DNA of 64,000 nucleotides from Eriocheir sinensis (GCF_024679095.1 NC_066517.1:20741040-20805039); one strand, 5' to 3'; shown: positions 9,718 to 21,622, counted from the first letter of the stretch. A program made the numbers and translations. Notes: generated by a model not told the origin, from the sequence alone.

Positions 9718-11500
9718 GTCAAGAAAATGGAGTTACGAAATGAGAGAAAGACGAATTAAACACAAGTAAGGAAGTAATAGTTATCAGGAAAAGAAAATCT
9801 GCAGTATGAAGAAATGAAAACCGGATAAAATAATGAAGGATAAAAATTAGTATAGTCTGAAGTGAACAATAAAGCTGACAAACGAGAGAGAAAAAAGAAG
9901 CTTGATATAAAGTTGAAATAAAAATGGGAGATGAGATTAAAGCAAATGACATTACATAGGAAAGAACAGAGGACATAGAAGAAAAAAATCAAGAAAATAG
10001 AAATAAAATCGAAGCTACAAAAGTATTTAAAGAGTGAATGAGAAAACGGCACAAAAGTTTAGGTGCAAATTTAAAGGAAGATTAGAGGATGATGACGAAA
10101 AATAATAAAGATGAAAAAAGTAGACTCAAAAGTTTAGGTACAAATTTATAGGAAGATGAGAAGATGATGAAAAAAAATAATATAGAAGAAAAAAATAAAG
10201 GAATAGACTCCAAAGATAAAAAATAAGACTAGGAAACAAGAAGTGGAACGGAATCAGGGAGACGGAAGGAATAAGAAGAAAAGAGGCAAAATAAGATAAA
10301 GCAAAATATGAGAGAGAGGAGATTAACATTGTAGAATAAAGAAAGGAGGAAACAGAGCAAGGGGAGAAGAAGAATCCATAAAATAGGAAGTGGAATGAAA
10401 CCAGGGAGAGGGAAGGGATAAGTTGGAATAGGAAAAGTAACAAATGCGAGGAAAGAGAGTAATATGGCTTAAGAAAGAAGGGAAGAAACGGAGCAGGAGA
10501 AGAGGAATGACTAAAGGAAATGAGGTGAGAAACGAAGCTTGCAAGGCATACTAAAATTTAAGACGAAAATGGGGTCTGAAAGAAATGGGAAAAGGAGAAC
10601 AAAGCAGCGAAATTAACACTGAAGAAGAAAGTTACATTTGCAAAGAAAAAAAATAGAGTAAAAGGGAAGAAATACCAAGGAAATGGGAAATGAAAGAATC
10701 TACCGGGAGTCTCAAAAAATTATAAAAAATAGGAAAATACAGCAAAAGAAGGAAAATAAACGTAGAAGAAATAAAAAGAATGAAAGGAAATACAGTGAAA
10801 AGAAGGAAGAGGAAAAAAGAAGGCAGGAAAAGAAGGGAATAAGAAGTGGAAGTAGCTACCAGGGCACAGAAAAAAAAAAGAAAAAAAAACTTCACAAAAA
10901 TAGGAGAAAAATTAAAGGAACAAACTTAACACTGAATAAGAAATAAAAAATAAAAAAAGAGTAAAAAGAAAAGAAATATCGAGAAAAAAAAAACAGGATC
11001 GTTGTTAGATAGGCAATACTCAACACGCGTAGTCGGTGCAGGAGAAAAAAAATGATGAAAAAATAAAATAATAAAATGTAAAGAGAAGAGAGATCAAGGA
11101 AATATGAAGAGGAAGGAAGACACCAAGGCATACTAAACTAACACGGTGAGTCGGCGCGGCGGGCAAGGAAATAAATCAAAACCAAACAGAATGTGGTGGA
11201 GGAAGAAGGAATTTGGTTGAGGTTCAGACGTAGAGAAACTCCCACACACAAACCAGTACTCAAAATCATACTGCTTTTCTTCCTTTTTTTATTCCGAGGG
11301 TAAAATTAATGCAAGAAAAACACTTCGGAAAAAAATATGATTGCAGGGAAAGTTAAAAACGAAGATAGGGAGGAGGAGTGAAAAATACTGTAACAAATGC
11401 AAGAAGAATATTAAAGCAAGGATGAAAACGAAGGAGGAAAACAAGGAAGGTGGACGAAAAGACGAAGGAAAATGAAACCGAGGAGGAAGGAATTAAATGA
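9718..11500. repeat. Purine-rich domain with decayed duplications
   Basis: The + strand is nearly all A/G for 1.8 kb. About 75-bp repeats start at 10053 and 10127 (aaaagtttaggt). A segment containing aagtggaacggaatcaggga at 10230-10250 recurs in altered form near 10387. No coding character: open frames on the minus strand reflect composition. Confidence 0.7.
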
Positions 11501-11894
11501 AGAAAGGAGGAGGAGGAGGAGGAGGAGGAAAGGGCGATGACCACCACCATCATGAACAGGAGAGGAAAGAGAATAAAGAGAAAGAGGAAAAAAGATTATG
11601 AGGAAAGACGAAATTACGAAACGATGGACGAAGAGGAGGAGGTGGACGAGGAGGAAGAAGAAGAAACTAATAAAAACGCACAGAGAGGAACATGAATCGA
11701 AAAAGAAGTTGACAGGCAGCAGAAGTATTAAGAGGAGAAAAGAAGGAGAAAATGAGGCAAAGAAGAAGACGAAGACGAAGAAGTTAGATAATATGAAGGA
11801 ACAGGAAAGGCAAGGACCAAAAACGAGAGTGACCGCCAGTGGAAGTATGAGGAAGAAGAAGAAGAAGAAGAAGAAGAAGAAGAAGAAGAAGAAG

Positions 11895-11925
<31 letters not shown>

Positions 11926-12059
11926 CAAATGATATAAAGGAACAGGAAAGGCAAGGACCAAAAACGAGAGTGACTGGCAGTGGGAGTATGAGGAAGAACA
12001 TGAAGAAAAAGAAGAAGAAGAAGATGAGAGAAACTGACAAGGAGGAAAAACAGAACGAG
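11501..12059. repeat. 140-bp duplication around an (AAG)n tract
   Basis: aaggaacaggaaaggcaagg occurs at 11797 and 11937. The (AAG)n tract at 11851-11924 sits in the first unit; the second has a short interrupted AAG run at the same place. This shows the microsatellite expanding inside one unit of an existing repeat. Confidence 0.85.
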
Positions 12060-12620
12060 AATGACGGATTGCAAACGAACAAGGAAATAATAACAGAAGT
12101 GACAAACAGAATAAGAGGAAGAGGAAGAGGAAGAGGGTGCCGACAGAGAGGATGAGACACATGGCAAGAACGAGAACAAAGAACGAAAATGTTGGGGTTA
12201 GAAACGAATAAAAAAGAAGAATTAGAAGGAAAAAGAGAAAAGGAGGAGGAAGAGGTGGCGGAAGGGAAGGAGGCAACAGAAACAAGAGGTAAAATGACAG
12301 GTTACAAAAGCAGGAGGAAATTAAATAAGGAAGAAAGAAAACAGGAGGAAGAAGAATGACACGTTGCAAAATAAATGAAGATGTGAAGGAAGACACAAAA
12401 GAGAAAGAGGAATAGGAAGAATGACAGGTTGCAAACGAATAAGGAAGTAATGAAATAAATAACGAACAGACGGAAGAAAAGAAAGAAGAAGAATGACAAG
12501 TTGGAAAAGAATAAGGAAATAAGAGAAACAAACAGAAGAGAAGAGGAAGTGGAGAGGAGGAGACAGAAACAAGATCGCGAATGACAGGTTACAAAAGAAT
12601 AAGGAAGCAATAAAACAAAG
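12060..12620. repeat. Decayed array of aatgacaggttgcaaa units
   Basis: A core like aatgacaggttgcaaacga appears near 12060, 12295, 12355, 12420, 12493 and 12580, with irregular spacing of about 60-90 bp beyond the first gap. A/G-rich linkers separate the cores. Confidence 0.75.
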
Positions 12621-12790
12621 GAACAAACAGAAAGCGGAGACAAAAAGGGAGAGGAAGAGGGTGCCAGCAGAGGAGGAGACAGTGCCTAGCGCCGTAATCT
12701 GCCGGCTCGCCATCCTTCTGCCTCTCATTTATCACACACGCCGACAAGCAATTAAGAAAATTAATGATTCTTTTATCTGTGCCCCGACCG

Positions 12791-12842
<52 letters not shown>

Positions 12843-13072
12843 GGAGGAAAAGAGGAAAGACTGGCCTGAAAGTATTTAACTCCTCGCTTTTCTTCTCCCT
12901 TTTTCCTTCTCTCTGGTCTTCCTTTCCTCCTGAAAAGTACGCCCAAAAGCAATAAGGAGAGAGAAAAAAATATAACACCAAGCATTGAATGAAAAGCAAA
13001 AACAAAGGAAGAAACTCTCGTACTTTATTCCTTCTTTACATCATGAAAGTTTTTGCCATTGACGCGCCCCTC
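12621..13072. other. Spacer with (CA)24
   Basis: 12660-12790 is complex sequence with no recognised gene. (CA)n covers 12792-12839. 12840-13072 is mixed. Confidence 0.6.
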
Positions 13073-13366
13073 AAAACCGCGGTGGCTGAGTGGTTAGCGT
13101 GCGCCGCCACAAGCTGGGATTTTTCAGTAACCGTTCAGTGGCCTAAGACTACCTGCATGCAGTCCTGAAGACCACCTATGAACCCGGACTCTAGATTCTC
13201 TCTCTAGAGGATTAAAGATGAGCTCCGGGGGGCGGCATGAACCAAGCAGGATGGCGCTGCTATAAACACTTACCATCTGACCCCACCAAGAGAGCTTACC
13301 GGCGCCAGAGGCAGAAACGTAAAAAAAATGTCGCTCGGTCACTCTTCTTAAACAGAATAGCAACCC
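13073..13366 (+). mobile_element. tRNA-derived SINE, internally deleted
   Basis: It starts with a perfect polymerase III box A (TGGCTGAGTGG, 13083-13093) and the tRNA-like ggttagcgtgc. The sequence then jumps to gccgccacaagctgggattt, which in the fragment at 60515 lies after box B. The region between the boxes is therefore missing. The body contains a perfect 7-bp hairpin (CTCTAGA 13189-13195, TCTAGAG 13203-13209) and ends near 13366. The SINE class is inferred from box A and from the shared segment at 60550. Exact ends are uncertain. Confidence 0.7.
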
Positions 13367-13524
13367 CTCGAAAATTTAAAAGAATGAAAAAGATAATTAC
13401 TCTCCCACTCACTTAGTTTCAAAATTCTATCTCACCCGCACACTCACTCACTCAATATCTCACCCTCTCGCTTACTACATACTTACTCAAAAACTCATTC
13501 ACACTCACTCGCTCACTCATCTTC

Positions 13525-13621
<97 letters not shown>

Positions 13622-13735
13622 ACATGAATCCATCCCTCCATCCCTTAATCCTCTCACCTCCTCCCCTCCCCCCTCCTCCCTCCCTCCACTCAATAATACT
13701 AAATCCCCTTTACTCGTTAATTAAAATCCAGAATA
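13367..13735. repeat. CACTCA-rich tract and (CT)n
   Basis: An imperfect CTCA-based run covers 13400-13526 and a pure (CT)n covers 13527-13617, followed by C/T-rich DNA. Confidence 0.9.
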
Positions 13736-14847
13736 TAATAATTGGTGGGGCATTCGACTGCGTTTCATGATATGGTGGCCTGGGAACGTTTTTTGGGGGG
13801 CATGTGTGTGTTTATTTATTTATATACTGACCTATTTATTTCTTTTTTTATATTCATTCATTGTAAGGAAAAGATATACAGAGCTATTGGCAGACACAGA
13901 AGAGCACGTAGTAGCCTTAGCAGTAAAGAAAACACTTAAGACAAAATGAAAGGGGAAAATAGATGAGGTGGAAGTTACGGAAAATAAAAGGTAAACTGAC
14001 AAATGAAAATATGGGAAAGGAAGAGACAGAGAGGGATGGAGAAAGAAGCAGAAAGTCGTGTAATACGTTAAAAAAAAAAGAGGAAGGAAATGAAAAAGTA
14101 AAGGAAAGACTGAGAAAGGGCAGAAAGGGGAGTAGAAAAGCTAAAGAGAATTGGATAAGAAAGAAAGGCTGAAGGGTATACTACACTAAAATTGGAAGAG
14201 GTAAGAAAGAAGCCGCATAGCAAGGAGAAAATGTAAAAGTAGATGTGTGGAGTAGCAGGAGAGGAGAGAACAAATAAATAAATGGCCTAAAAGTACTCAA
14301 ATGAAAGAGGAGAAAATATAAAAAATGCTTAGAAATGAGAATGTAAGAGGAAATGCGGGATGGAGGAAGAGAGGCAATGATAAGAAATAAAGGGTTCGAG
14401 GCAGGACAGTAAAAGAGGAAAAGGTATACAAGAAGGTGCTGAACGACGTCATGAAGGAGGTATTTAAGAAAGAGCATCATAGAAAGGAGAATGGGATAAT
14501 ACGAACACGTCACGAGAGGAGATGAAGAGGACGGACGTGGGAGGAAGAGTAATAATGGACGATGAAGTGCGGCAGGGAAGAATATGAGAGATAGAGACTT
14601 TCTTATTTGTGGGAGAGTTGCTTTTTGTTTTATTTTTGTATTTCCTTTTGTTTTTTATTCATTTATTGTTTCTTATGTATCCCAGTGCTCTTTTTTTTTC
14701 TTGTCTGCATGGTAACTACTTTTTTTTATATATTTTTGTCTTTTTAATGGAAGTTTAATTGTATGTATTTTTGCTATTCGTTCCCCAGTGCAGGTAAACT
14801 TGGGATCTCTGGTCTCGCTTCTGACTTCTTTTATTTCCTTCTTTCTC
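13736..14847. other. Mixed spacer
   Basis: 13736-13870 is T-rich complex DNA. 13870-14600 is A/G-rich on the + strand without a clear period. 14600-14847 is T-rich. No gene is recognised. Confidence 0.5.
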
Positions 14848-15190
14848 TGTAAGTATGAAGCAATAAAAAGAACGAATCTCTGGTCACTCTTTCCCTGGTC
14901 ACTCTTTTTCTGGTCACTCTTAATCTAGTCACTCTTTCTCTGGTCACTCTTTCTCTGGTACCTCTTTCTCTCGCCACTCTTTCTTTGGTCACTCTTTCTC
15001 TGGTCACTTTCTCTGGTCACTCTTCCTCTGGTCACTCTTTCTCTGTAAGTTTGAAGCAATAAAAGCAACGAATCTCTGGTCACTCTCTTGTCACTCTTTC
15101 TCTGGTCACTCTTTCTCTGGTCACTCTTTTTCTTGTCACTCTCTGTAAGTTTGAAGTAATAAAAAGAACGAATCTCTGGTCACTCGTAAA
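14848..15190. repeat. 15-bp minisatellite with higher-order unit
   Basis: The basic unit is ggtcactctttctct, repeated with small changes. A longer insert, gtaagtttgaagcaataaaa plus gaacgaatctct, recurs at 14849, 15045 and 15146. This splits the array into about 100-200-bp higher-order blocks. Confidence 0.9.
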
Positions 15191-15784
15191 ATTTAAATTG
15201 ACCCGAAATCTTTAGGGATGGACTTACTTACGCGCGTTTTCTTATTATTACGTTCAGTGTGCTTTTTTATGGCGCTTCAGTAATTTACGTTTTCCATAAC
15301 TACTGTAAGCTTGAGTGTGATTCCTCCTTTCTTTTTCATGTTATTAATTTATCAACGCCTCTACACAAGTCCTACACCCATCGTCCTCACACCCATCCAT
15401 GTACATCGTTTTTATTTGTATTTGTGTGGAAGTTCATTAAAATCCTTCCTTTTCACTATTTCTTCAGTTGTTTTTCTTCTCTATTTCTTTCTTATGTCAA
15501 GTTTATATCTCGAGTATATTAGTATATTCTAAGTAAGGTTTTGTTTCATCTTTTTTTTTTTGTTTATCGCATCTTTTTTTGTCTTTGTTTCTTTAGGTAT
15601 TTTCTTTTCTACTTGTTTTTTTTTTCCTGTAAGGTTTATTTCTTGTGGTGTATTATATTTTTCTAAGTAAGTTTTTTTTTCATATTTTGTGTTACGCATC
15701 TTTTTGCTAATTTACTCATCGTTGTTTGATTTCTGGATTTTTTTTTTTTTTTACATCTGCTGCTCTGTTTGTTTGTTTGTTAGT
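15191..15784. other. T-rich spacer
   Basis: AT-rich with long T runs. No gene or repeat family is recognised. Confidence 0.5.
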
Positions 15785-15872
15785 TTTTTTACGGCAGAGG
15801 AGTCAGTTCAAGGGCATAAAAAAATTAAACAAACGTGAAAAAAAAACGCTACTCACTGCTCCTAAATACTCT
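15785..15872 (+). repeat. Dispersed repeat family X, copy A
   Basis: It carries tttttacggcagaggagtca, then gttcaagggcataaaaaaa, an A-rich middle and cgctactcactgctcctaaa. The same order occurs at 28510-28630 and, inverted, at 35620-35735. No ORF or terminal repeat is evident. It could be a short SINE or MITE fragment. Confidence 0.75.
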
Positions 15873-16040
15873 TTCATCCTCCCCTTTTTTGATACCCTTT
15901 TGTCTTACTCTCTTTCTCCTTCCTTCCTTTCCTCCATCCCTGCCTTTACTTTTCATCCTCTCCCTCCTTCCGTCTCTTGCCCTCCCTCACTTCTCATCTT
16001 AAAACCTTCCTATTCCTTATCAGGCCACCCTCCTCCTTGT

Positions 16041-16096
<56 letters not shown>

Positions 16097-16199
16097 ACGG
16101 TAAGATGAGCCCCTCTTAATGGCCGTTCTTACCTCTCGCCTCTTAGCCGCTCCCTCTTGAGACCCGGTAACTCGACACCTACTTAAACCTTTCTTTTTC
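15873..16199. repeat. Pyrimidine-rich DNA with (CT)25
   Basis: C/T-rich with a pure (CT)n at 16044-16093. 16094-16190 is more complex, with no gene seen. Confidence 0.85.
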
Positions 16200-16530
16200 T
16201 CCTTTTCCTCCCTCCCCCTCGACCCCCTTCCGTCCCTTTCATCTCCTTCACTCCCTTCCTCCTTCTTTCCTTCCTCCCTTTCGACCCCCTTCCGTCCCTT
16301 TCCTCTCCTTCACTCCCTTCCTCCTTCTTTCCTTCCTCCCTTTCGACCCCCTTCCGTCCCTTTCCTCTCCTTCACTCCCTTCCTCCTTCTTTCTTTCATC
16401 CCGTTCGACCCCCTTTCTCCGTTTTCTATCCCTCACTCCCTTCCTCCTTCTCTTCTTCCTCCCCCTCGTCCTCCACTCTCCCTTTCCTCTCCCTATCTCC
16501 CTTCCCCCTTTTCCTTCCTCCCACTCGTCC
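16200..16530. repeat. 62-bp pyrimidine minisatellite
   Basis: Units starting cgacccccttccgtcccttt begin at 16220, 16282 and 16344, with diverged ones from 16406. The period is exactly 62 bp for the first four. Confidence 0.92.
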
Positions 16531-17229
16531 ACCCTCCTTCCCTCTCCACTTTTTGTTTTTTTTTCCCTTATTATCTAACTCCTCTACCGTGTTTTCTTTG
16601 TTTCCTTTCTGCCATTATCTTTCCTTTGATCTTTTTTGTGTGTTTCCTCTCTTTTAGCTCTTCCACCTCACTTTCTTCCTTTCCTCCTCTCTTTCCTTTA
16701 CTCTCTTTTTGCTGATAATTGCCTTTCGTTTAGCTTTTTTGTCTTTCCTATCTTCCTTTTCTCCCTCTTTGGTTCCTTTTTTCTGCTTCTTTCTCTTTTT
16801 TGCTTTCCTTTTTTTCATTTTTCTCCCTCACTTTTCTTCCTTTACTCCAATTATTTGCTTTTTTTTCTTTCTGTTTCCCTTCTCTTTTTGTTTCCCATAT
16901 CCACCTCTTCTATTTAGCTTCACACCTTTTTCACACCTTCCAAACTCTCTTCCTCCACCACGTCCTCATTCGTGTATTATGCTCCTCAATCCTCTTTTTG
17001 TGGGTTTTAATCCTCTCCTAAATCCTCTATTGCGGGTAATTTCCCCGTGCTGCCATTTTCGTTGCTGTTGAAGTTCTCCTGTCACGCTTCCCTTTCTTCT
17101 CCCTCTTTTCTCTTCTTCTCTTCCTTCCCCTTCTCTCATCACCCTCTTTCTCCCCTTCCTCTGTCCTCGCTCTGGTCTCCTTTCTCTATTATTAACACCT
17201 TTTTCCAAAATCTCCTGCATCAGCATTAC

Positions 17230-17232
<3 letters not shown>
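16531..17232. other. Pyrimidine-rich spacer
   Basis: Almost all C/T on the + strand, with no clear period or gene. Confidence 0.5.

Positions 17233-17287
<55 letters not shown>
17233..17287. repeat. (CT)n microsatellite
   Basis: Perfect dinucleotide tract. Confidence 0.98.
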
Positions 17288-17290
<3 letters not shown>

Positions 17291-17560
17291 CTTACATTTT
17301 CTGTCGATAAGTGTCATCCAGGCCCATCATTGCCTTTTAGAGTTTTCCCCCAAGGACCATTTTTCGGGCCGCCTCCACATCATAATCAGGTAAATGACAG
17401 GTAGATAAGAGGCGGCCATCGAGTCCTTCCCTCCAGTGGCTATAGTCTGCCGTTAAACTCTGGCTTCCGAGCGTAGGAGGAGGGGAGAAAAAATAGGAAG
17501 GTAGCAGTTTTGGATTTTTTTTCATTTTTTGCTTTTACCTTTTCGGGCGCTTCTGGGAAA
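17288..17560. other. Complex island with CAGGTA motifs
   Basis: A non-repetitive island. Two CAGGTA sites (caggtaaatga and caggtagataa) lie about 12 bp apart at 17387-17405. No gene is seen. Confidence 0.4.
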
Positions 17561-17877
17561 TGATAATGGAAGTGGGTTAGGAAGGAAAGATTGGGATGGG
17601 ATGGGCAAGATTGGGGTGGGATGGGATGAGAGGGGAAGGGAAGAGAAGGGAAGGGAAGCAAAGGGAAGGGAAGGGAAGGGTAGCGAAGGGAAGGGAAGCG
17701 AAGGGAAGGGAAGGGTAGGATAAGGTAGGGAAGGAAAGGGAAGGGATAGGATGGGATTTGATGGGGTGGGATGAGATGTGATTGGAAGGGAAGAGTAGGG
17801 AAGGGAAGGAAAAAGGACAGAAAGGGAAGAAAATAAAAGGATTTGAAGAGAACGGAAAAGAAAAGAAGGGAAGAGAT

Positions 17878-17937
<60 letters not shown>

Positions 17938-17958
17938 TGTATATCAGAAAAGGTATTA

Positions 17959-18017
<59 letters not shown>
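17561..18017. repeat. (GGGAA/GGGAT)n, (GA)n and (CA)n
   Basis: 17590-17810 is an irregular GGGAA/GGGAT pentamer tract. (GA)n covers 17883-17934 and (CA)n covers 17962-18017. Confidence 0.93.
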
Positions 18018-18018
<1 letters not shown>

Positions 18019-18382
18019 CACAAATAGACCCCGAACTTCAATCAATCAATCCCACACAAATAAATATCTACGTATGTATTTCTTTGACAACCAATCATTT
18101 ATATTCAACTTTCAAGCTGTCAAACGCAAAAGCTGTCAAATATCTCCATACACATACTCTATCCCCTCCCCCCTCCCCCCTTCCCCCTCCTCCCCCCTTA
18201 ACCAGGTATCCATCCATCCATCTTCATATCCCAACCTAAACCCATTTTCCGGCTTACCTGAGCATGCCAGACTCACCTGTCGAATCTCTATTAATCCTGA
18301 CACCTGAGAGTAATCCCCTTCCTTCCGTAATCCCTGCCTACCTCCCTCCCTCCTTCATTCCCTCCCCACCTCCCTGTTATGC

Positions 18383-18386
<4 letters not shown>
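18018..18386. other. Spacer with ACCTG-rich island
   Basis: 18120-18210 is C-rich. 18250-18315 is a complex island with TACCTG, CACCTG and CACCTG plus ATTAAT. The string acctgtcgaa inside it is shared with 57668-57677. Confidence 0.5.
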
Positions 18387-18419
<33 letters not shown>

Positions 18420-18830
18420 TCTTCTTCTTTTTCCTCTTTTGTTTCTCTCTCAGACTCCGCCCTTGTGTCTCCTCTTTCTCTCCATTCCTACTTTCTTATG
18501 TCCTCTCTTTCCTTCCTTCCTCTCTCAGTTTTTCCTTCCTTCATCATCTTTCCTCTTTATCTGCCTTCCTACTTCCATATGTCCTCTTTCTTCCTTTTCT
18601 TCCTTCGTCTCTATCTCTTTTATTATCTTCCTCGATTGCCTCTCCTCTTTATCCGCCTTTCTTCTTTCATATGTCTCCTTCCTTCTCCCTCTCTTTCCCA
18701 CCTTCTCTCGTTCAACTTCCTCCATAGTCTCCCCTTTTCTTTACATGCGTTCTTACATATGTCTCTCTCTTCGCCTCTCCCTCCTTCTCGCTTTCTCTCT
18801 ATCTATCTCTCCCCAATCTCCTGTGAGCGA
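18387..18830. repeat. (CT)n, (TTC)n and pyrimidine-rich tract
   Basis: (CT)n covers 18387-18416, (TTC)n runs to about 18429, and then C/T-rich DNA follows with repeated ttcatatgtcctct-like strings roughly 90 bp apart (18573, 18666). Confidence 0.8.
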
Positions 18831-19087
18831 GACATAGACGCCGTGACAAATCCTATCGGCGCAGTGTAATCCTCTGTTGGGGGTGCAAATCCTCCGTAAC
18901 GTGATATGACAAAGGTTTCGAATCGCATGAGAGAGTCTTTGTGGGATCGGAGAGTGTATAGAGGAGGAGGAGGAGGAGGAGGAGGAGGAGGAGGATATTG
19001 AGGAGGAGGATCTTGTTGCTTCGCTTTTGTTTTTCGTGGTCGTTTTTGTTGATGGGTTGTTTTCTTTCTTTTCTCTTTGTTTGCTTT

Positions 19088-19090
<3 letters not shown>
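18831..19090. other. Complex island and (GGA)n
   Basis: 18831-18955 is unique-looking, GC-moderate DNA without a recognisable gene. (GGA)n covers 18961-18994. Confidence 0.55.
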
Positions 19091-19155
<65 letters not shown>

Positions 19156-19169
19156 GTTTATTTAATGTT

Positions 19170-19249
<80 letters not shown>
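19091..19249. repeat. (GT)32 and (CT)37
   Basis: (GT)n covers 19091-19154 and (CT)n covers 19175-19249. Confidence 0.98.
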
Positions 19250-19251
<2 letters not shown>

Positions 19252-19628
19252 TTCCTTTCTCTACCTTCACCCCTCCTTCATCTCCCTCCACTTATCTCCC
19301 TCCCTCCACTCATTGTCTTTTCATCCACCTACTTACCTATTTACCCACCTATCTACCAACCTATCTACCTACCTACCTACCTGCTACCTTTTGTATCTTA
19401 TCCCCTCTCCCTGGTGTACTCTTCTACCTTCACCCAATTTCACCTGCTAGACAAAGGTAAGTCGCCTGGTTCCCCTCTTATTTATATACAAAGGGACGTG
19501 GCTCTCGCGGGAGGGGGAAGGTAAGATGGGAAGGGAGTTACTGAGGATTTCTGGGTTAAAAAGTAAAGAGATGGAATGTGTATGGGGACAGAGTGGGTTG
19601 GTAGGTGGTTAAGGGAGGAGAGAGGGAA

Positions 19629-19635
<7 letters not shown>
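19250..19635. other. Spacer with (CTAC)n
   Basis: C/T-rich to 19400, including a CTAC/CTAT run at 19330-19385. One CACCTG lies near 19440. Purine-rich after 19500. No gene is seen. Confidence 0.6.
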
Positions 19636-19686
<51 letters not shown>

Positions 19687-19920
19687 AAGAGTGATTTTGT
19701 GGTTAATGATATTTGAAGAAAGAGGGATGATTGAGAGAAAAATAAAATAAAGAAAATATAGAAAAAAACAAGAAAGATTAAATGAAAGAAAGATAAAAAC
19801 AAAGAAAGAAGGAATAGAAGAAAGAAAGAAAGGACAAGAAATAAAAAAAGAAAGAAAGGAAAAGATAAGAGGGAAAAGAGAGACTGAGAGAAGTACTTTC
19901 TTATGTTTGAAATTGCATCC
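19636..19920. repeat. (GA)n and AAGA-rich tract
   Basis: (GA)n covers 19636-19682, then the DNA is A/G-rich with GAAA units. Confidence 0.85.
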
Positions 19921-20110
19921 GAAATTCAAATAAGTTCCCCGAATCCCTTTAAAACGAACTCCTCCTTGACCCGCTACGCTCTTAATCTAAATTGGATGAA
20001 CTCTAGGCGAATCGAATCCTCCACTGATGGATAAGAAGGGTATTTGTGTCCTCGAAGTGACTTTTATGCGATTCGAGTCTATATTTAAGGTGTTGGGTAC
20101 AAGAGTAGTT
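19921..20110. other. Complex island
   Basis: Unique-looking sequence, with gcgaatcgaatcc near 20008 echoed by gcgattcgagtc near 20068. No gene is seen. Confidence 0.4.
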
Positions 20111-20342
20111 TTGGGGGGTAAATCAAAATAATCTTTCAACCTTTATATATTCTACGTTTCTCTCCTATTGTTTCTTTTATTTACTCAAGTTTCCTACGTA
20201 ATATAAATTCTCTTTCTTTTCCTCCTTATTCCCTGTTATCGTCTTGTATCTCACATTTTCGTCTTACTTTCCTTCCTTTCTTTTTTTTTTGTCTATTTCC
20301 GACCTATTTCCTCTTATTCTTCCTTTCCTTCCACACTTTCCT

Positions 20343-20377
<35 letters not shown>

Positions 20378-20980
20378 CACATTATCGTCTTTCTTTCCTT
20401 CCTCTCTTTTTTATCTTTTTCCGACTTCTTTCCTCCTATTCCTCCTTCCCTTCCACATTTTCCTTCCTTCTTTCTTTCTTTCTTTCTCTCTTTCTCCAGT
20501 GGTCGCTATCTCAAATCTTTCCTCAACCAATCATTCCTTCCTCTTTCCTCCTCTTTTCCTTCTTTAAACCCTTTCTCCCTTCTTCCCTGTACGTCTGAAA
20601 CCTTATATCTATTCACCAATCCTTTTCTTCCTCTCTCCTCACTCCTTCCCATCTCCAAATCATTTCCTTATCTTTACTTATCCTTCCCCTTCACTCATCT
20701 TCCAGCATATTCAACCTACCTTTCTTTTCTCCATTCCTTCCCCACATCCTTTCCTTCTTCCTTATCCTTCTCCTCCACTTACCTTTCCGAATATTCAAGC
20801 TTCCCATCCTCTCCCTCCCTCTTCCTCGTATAGGTCTATCTATGGGTCTGTCTCTCTCTCTGTGTCTGGTTGGGATCCCACTAAATTAACACAGTAGCAG
20901 AATTGGGTCTTTGAAGCTTCGCCGACCACGTTTCAAGGCTTTATTGTGATATTATACACTGTCCCTTCCTAATGACTGAG
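20111..20980. repeat. Pyrimidine-rich DNA with (TTTC)n
   Basis: Two (TTTC)n runs (20341-20378, about 20465-20490) sit in a diverged tandem duplication of about 120 bp whose units contain ttatcgtctt...ccttccttt. 20850-20980 is more complex. Confidence 0.7.
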
Positions 20981-21011
<31 letters not shown>

Positions 21012-21569
21012 GGGAGGGAGAGAGAGTTGTGTTATATAATGTCTCCTTGCCTACTCACTATCATTGTCCTCCATTTGCTCTCCTCCTTTTTCTCTTTTTC
21101 ATATTCTCCTCTGCGTTTTCTTCTTCCTCCTTTACCTCCTCCTCCTCCTCCTCCTCCTCCTCCTCTTCCCACTCACTTCCTGCCTGTCTGTCACCTGTCT
21201 GTTCTCGTACATTTCTGCTTATTTTCTTGCGGTGTTGTTTTGTCTTTGCTTCTCTTTTACTATTTCTTTTATTTACCCTTTTTTTTAATCATTCGAAGAC
21301 TCATGGAAGAAAAAAGTGTTATCTATTCATATCTACCTCTAATCTATTTTTCTTTTTAATGTGGGGAGTGCCTTGTTGTTTTTTGGTTTTTATTTTATGC
21401 AGTCACCATTTTTTCTTTCTTTACGTCATTGCGTGTTAGAGTACAGTGTTGGTTTCTATTCTCTTGGCGTAGGTTTTCTTTTTTCCCGGCGTATCTGAGT
21501 TCGTGAGTTCTCTATTCATATTTTCAGTCCGCTGTTATCTTTTTGCTTTTTTTTTTTCATTTTGTTCAT

Positions 21570-21571
<2 letters not shown>
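20981..21571. repeat. (GATA)n, (CTC)n and T-rich spacer
   Basis: (GATA)n covers 20981-21010 and (CTC)n covers 21137-21172. The remainder is T-rich without a recognised gene. Confidence 0.8.

Positions 21572-21621
<50 letters not shown>
21572..21621. repeat. (GT)25 microsatellite
   Basis: Perfect tract. The sequences on either side (cattttgttcatcctgt and cactttctccatcctgt) look like diverged copies of each other. Confidence 0.98.
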
Positions 21622-21622
<1 letters not shown>

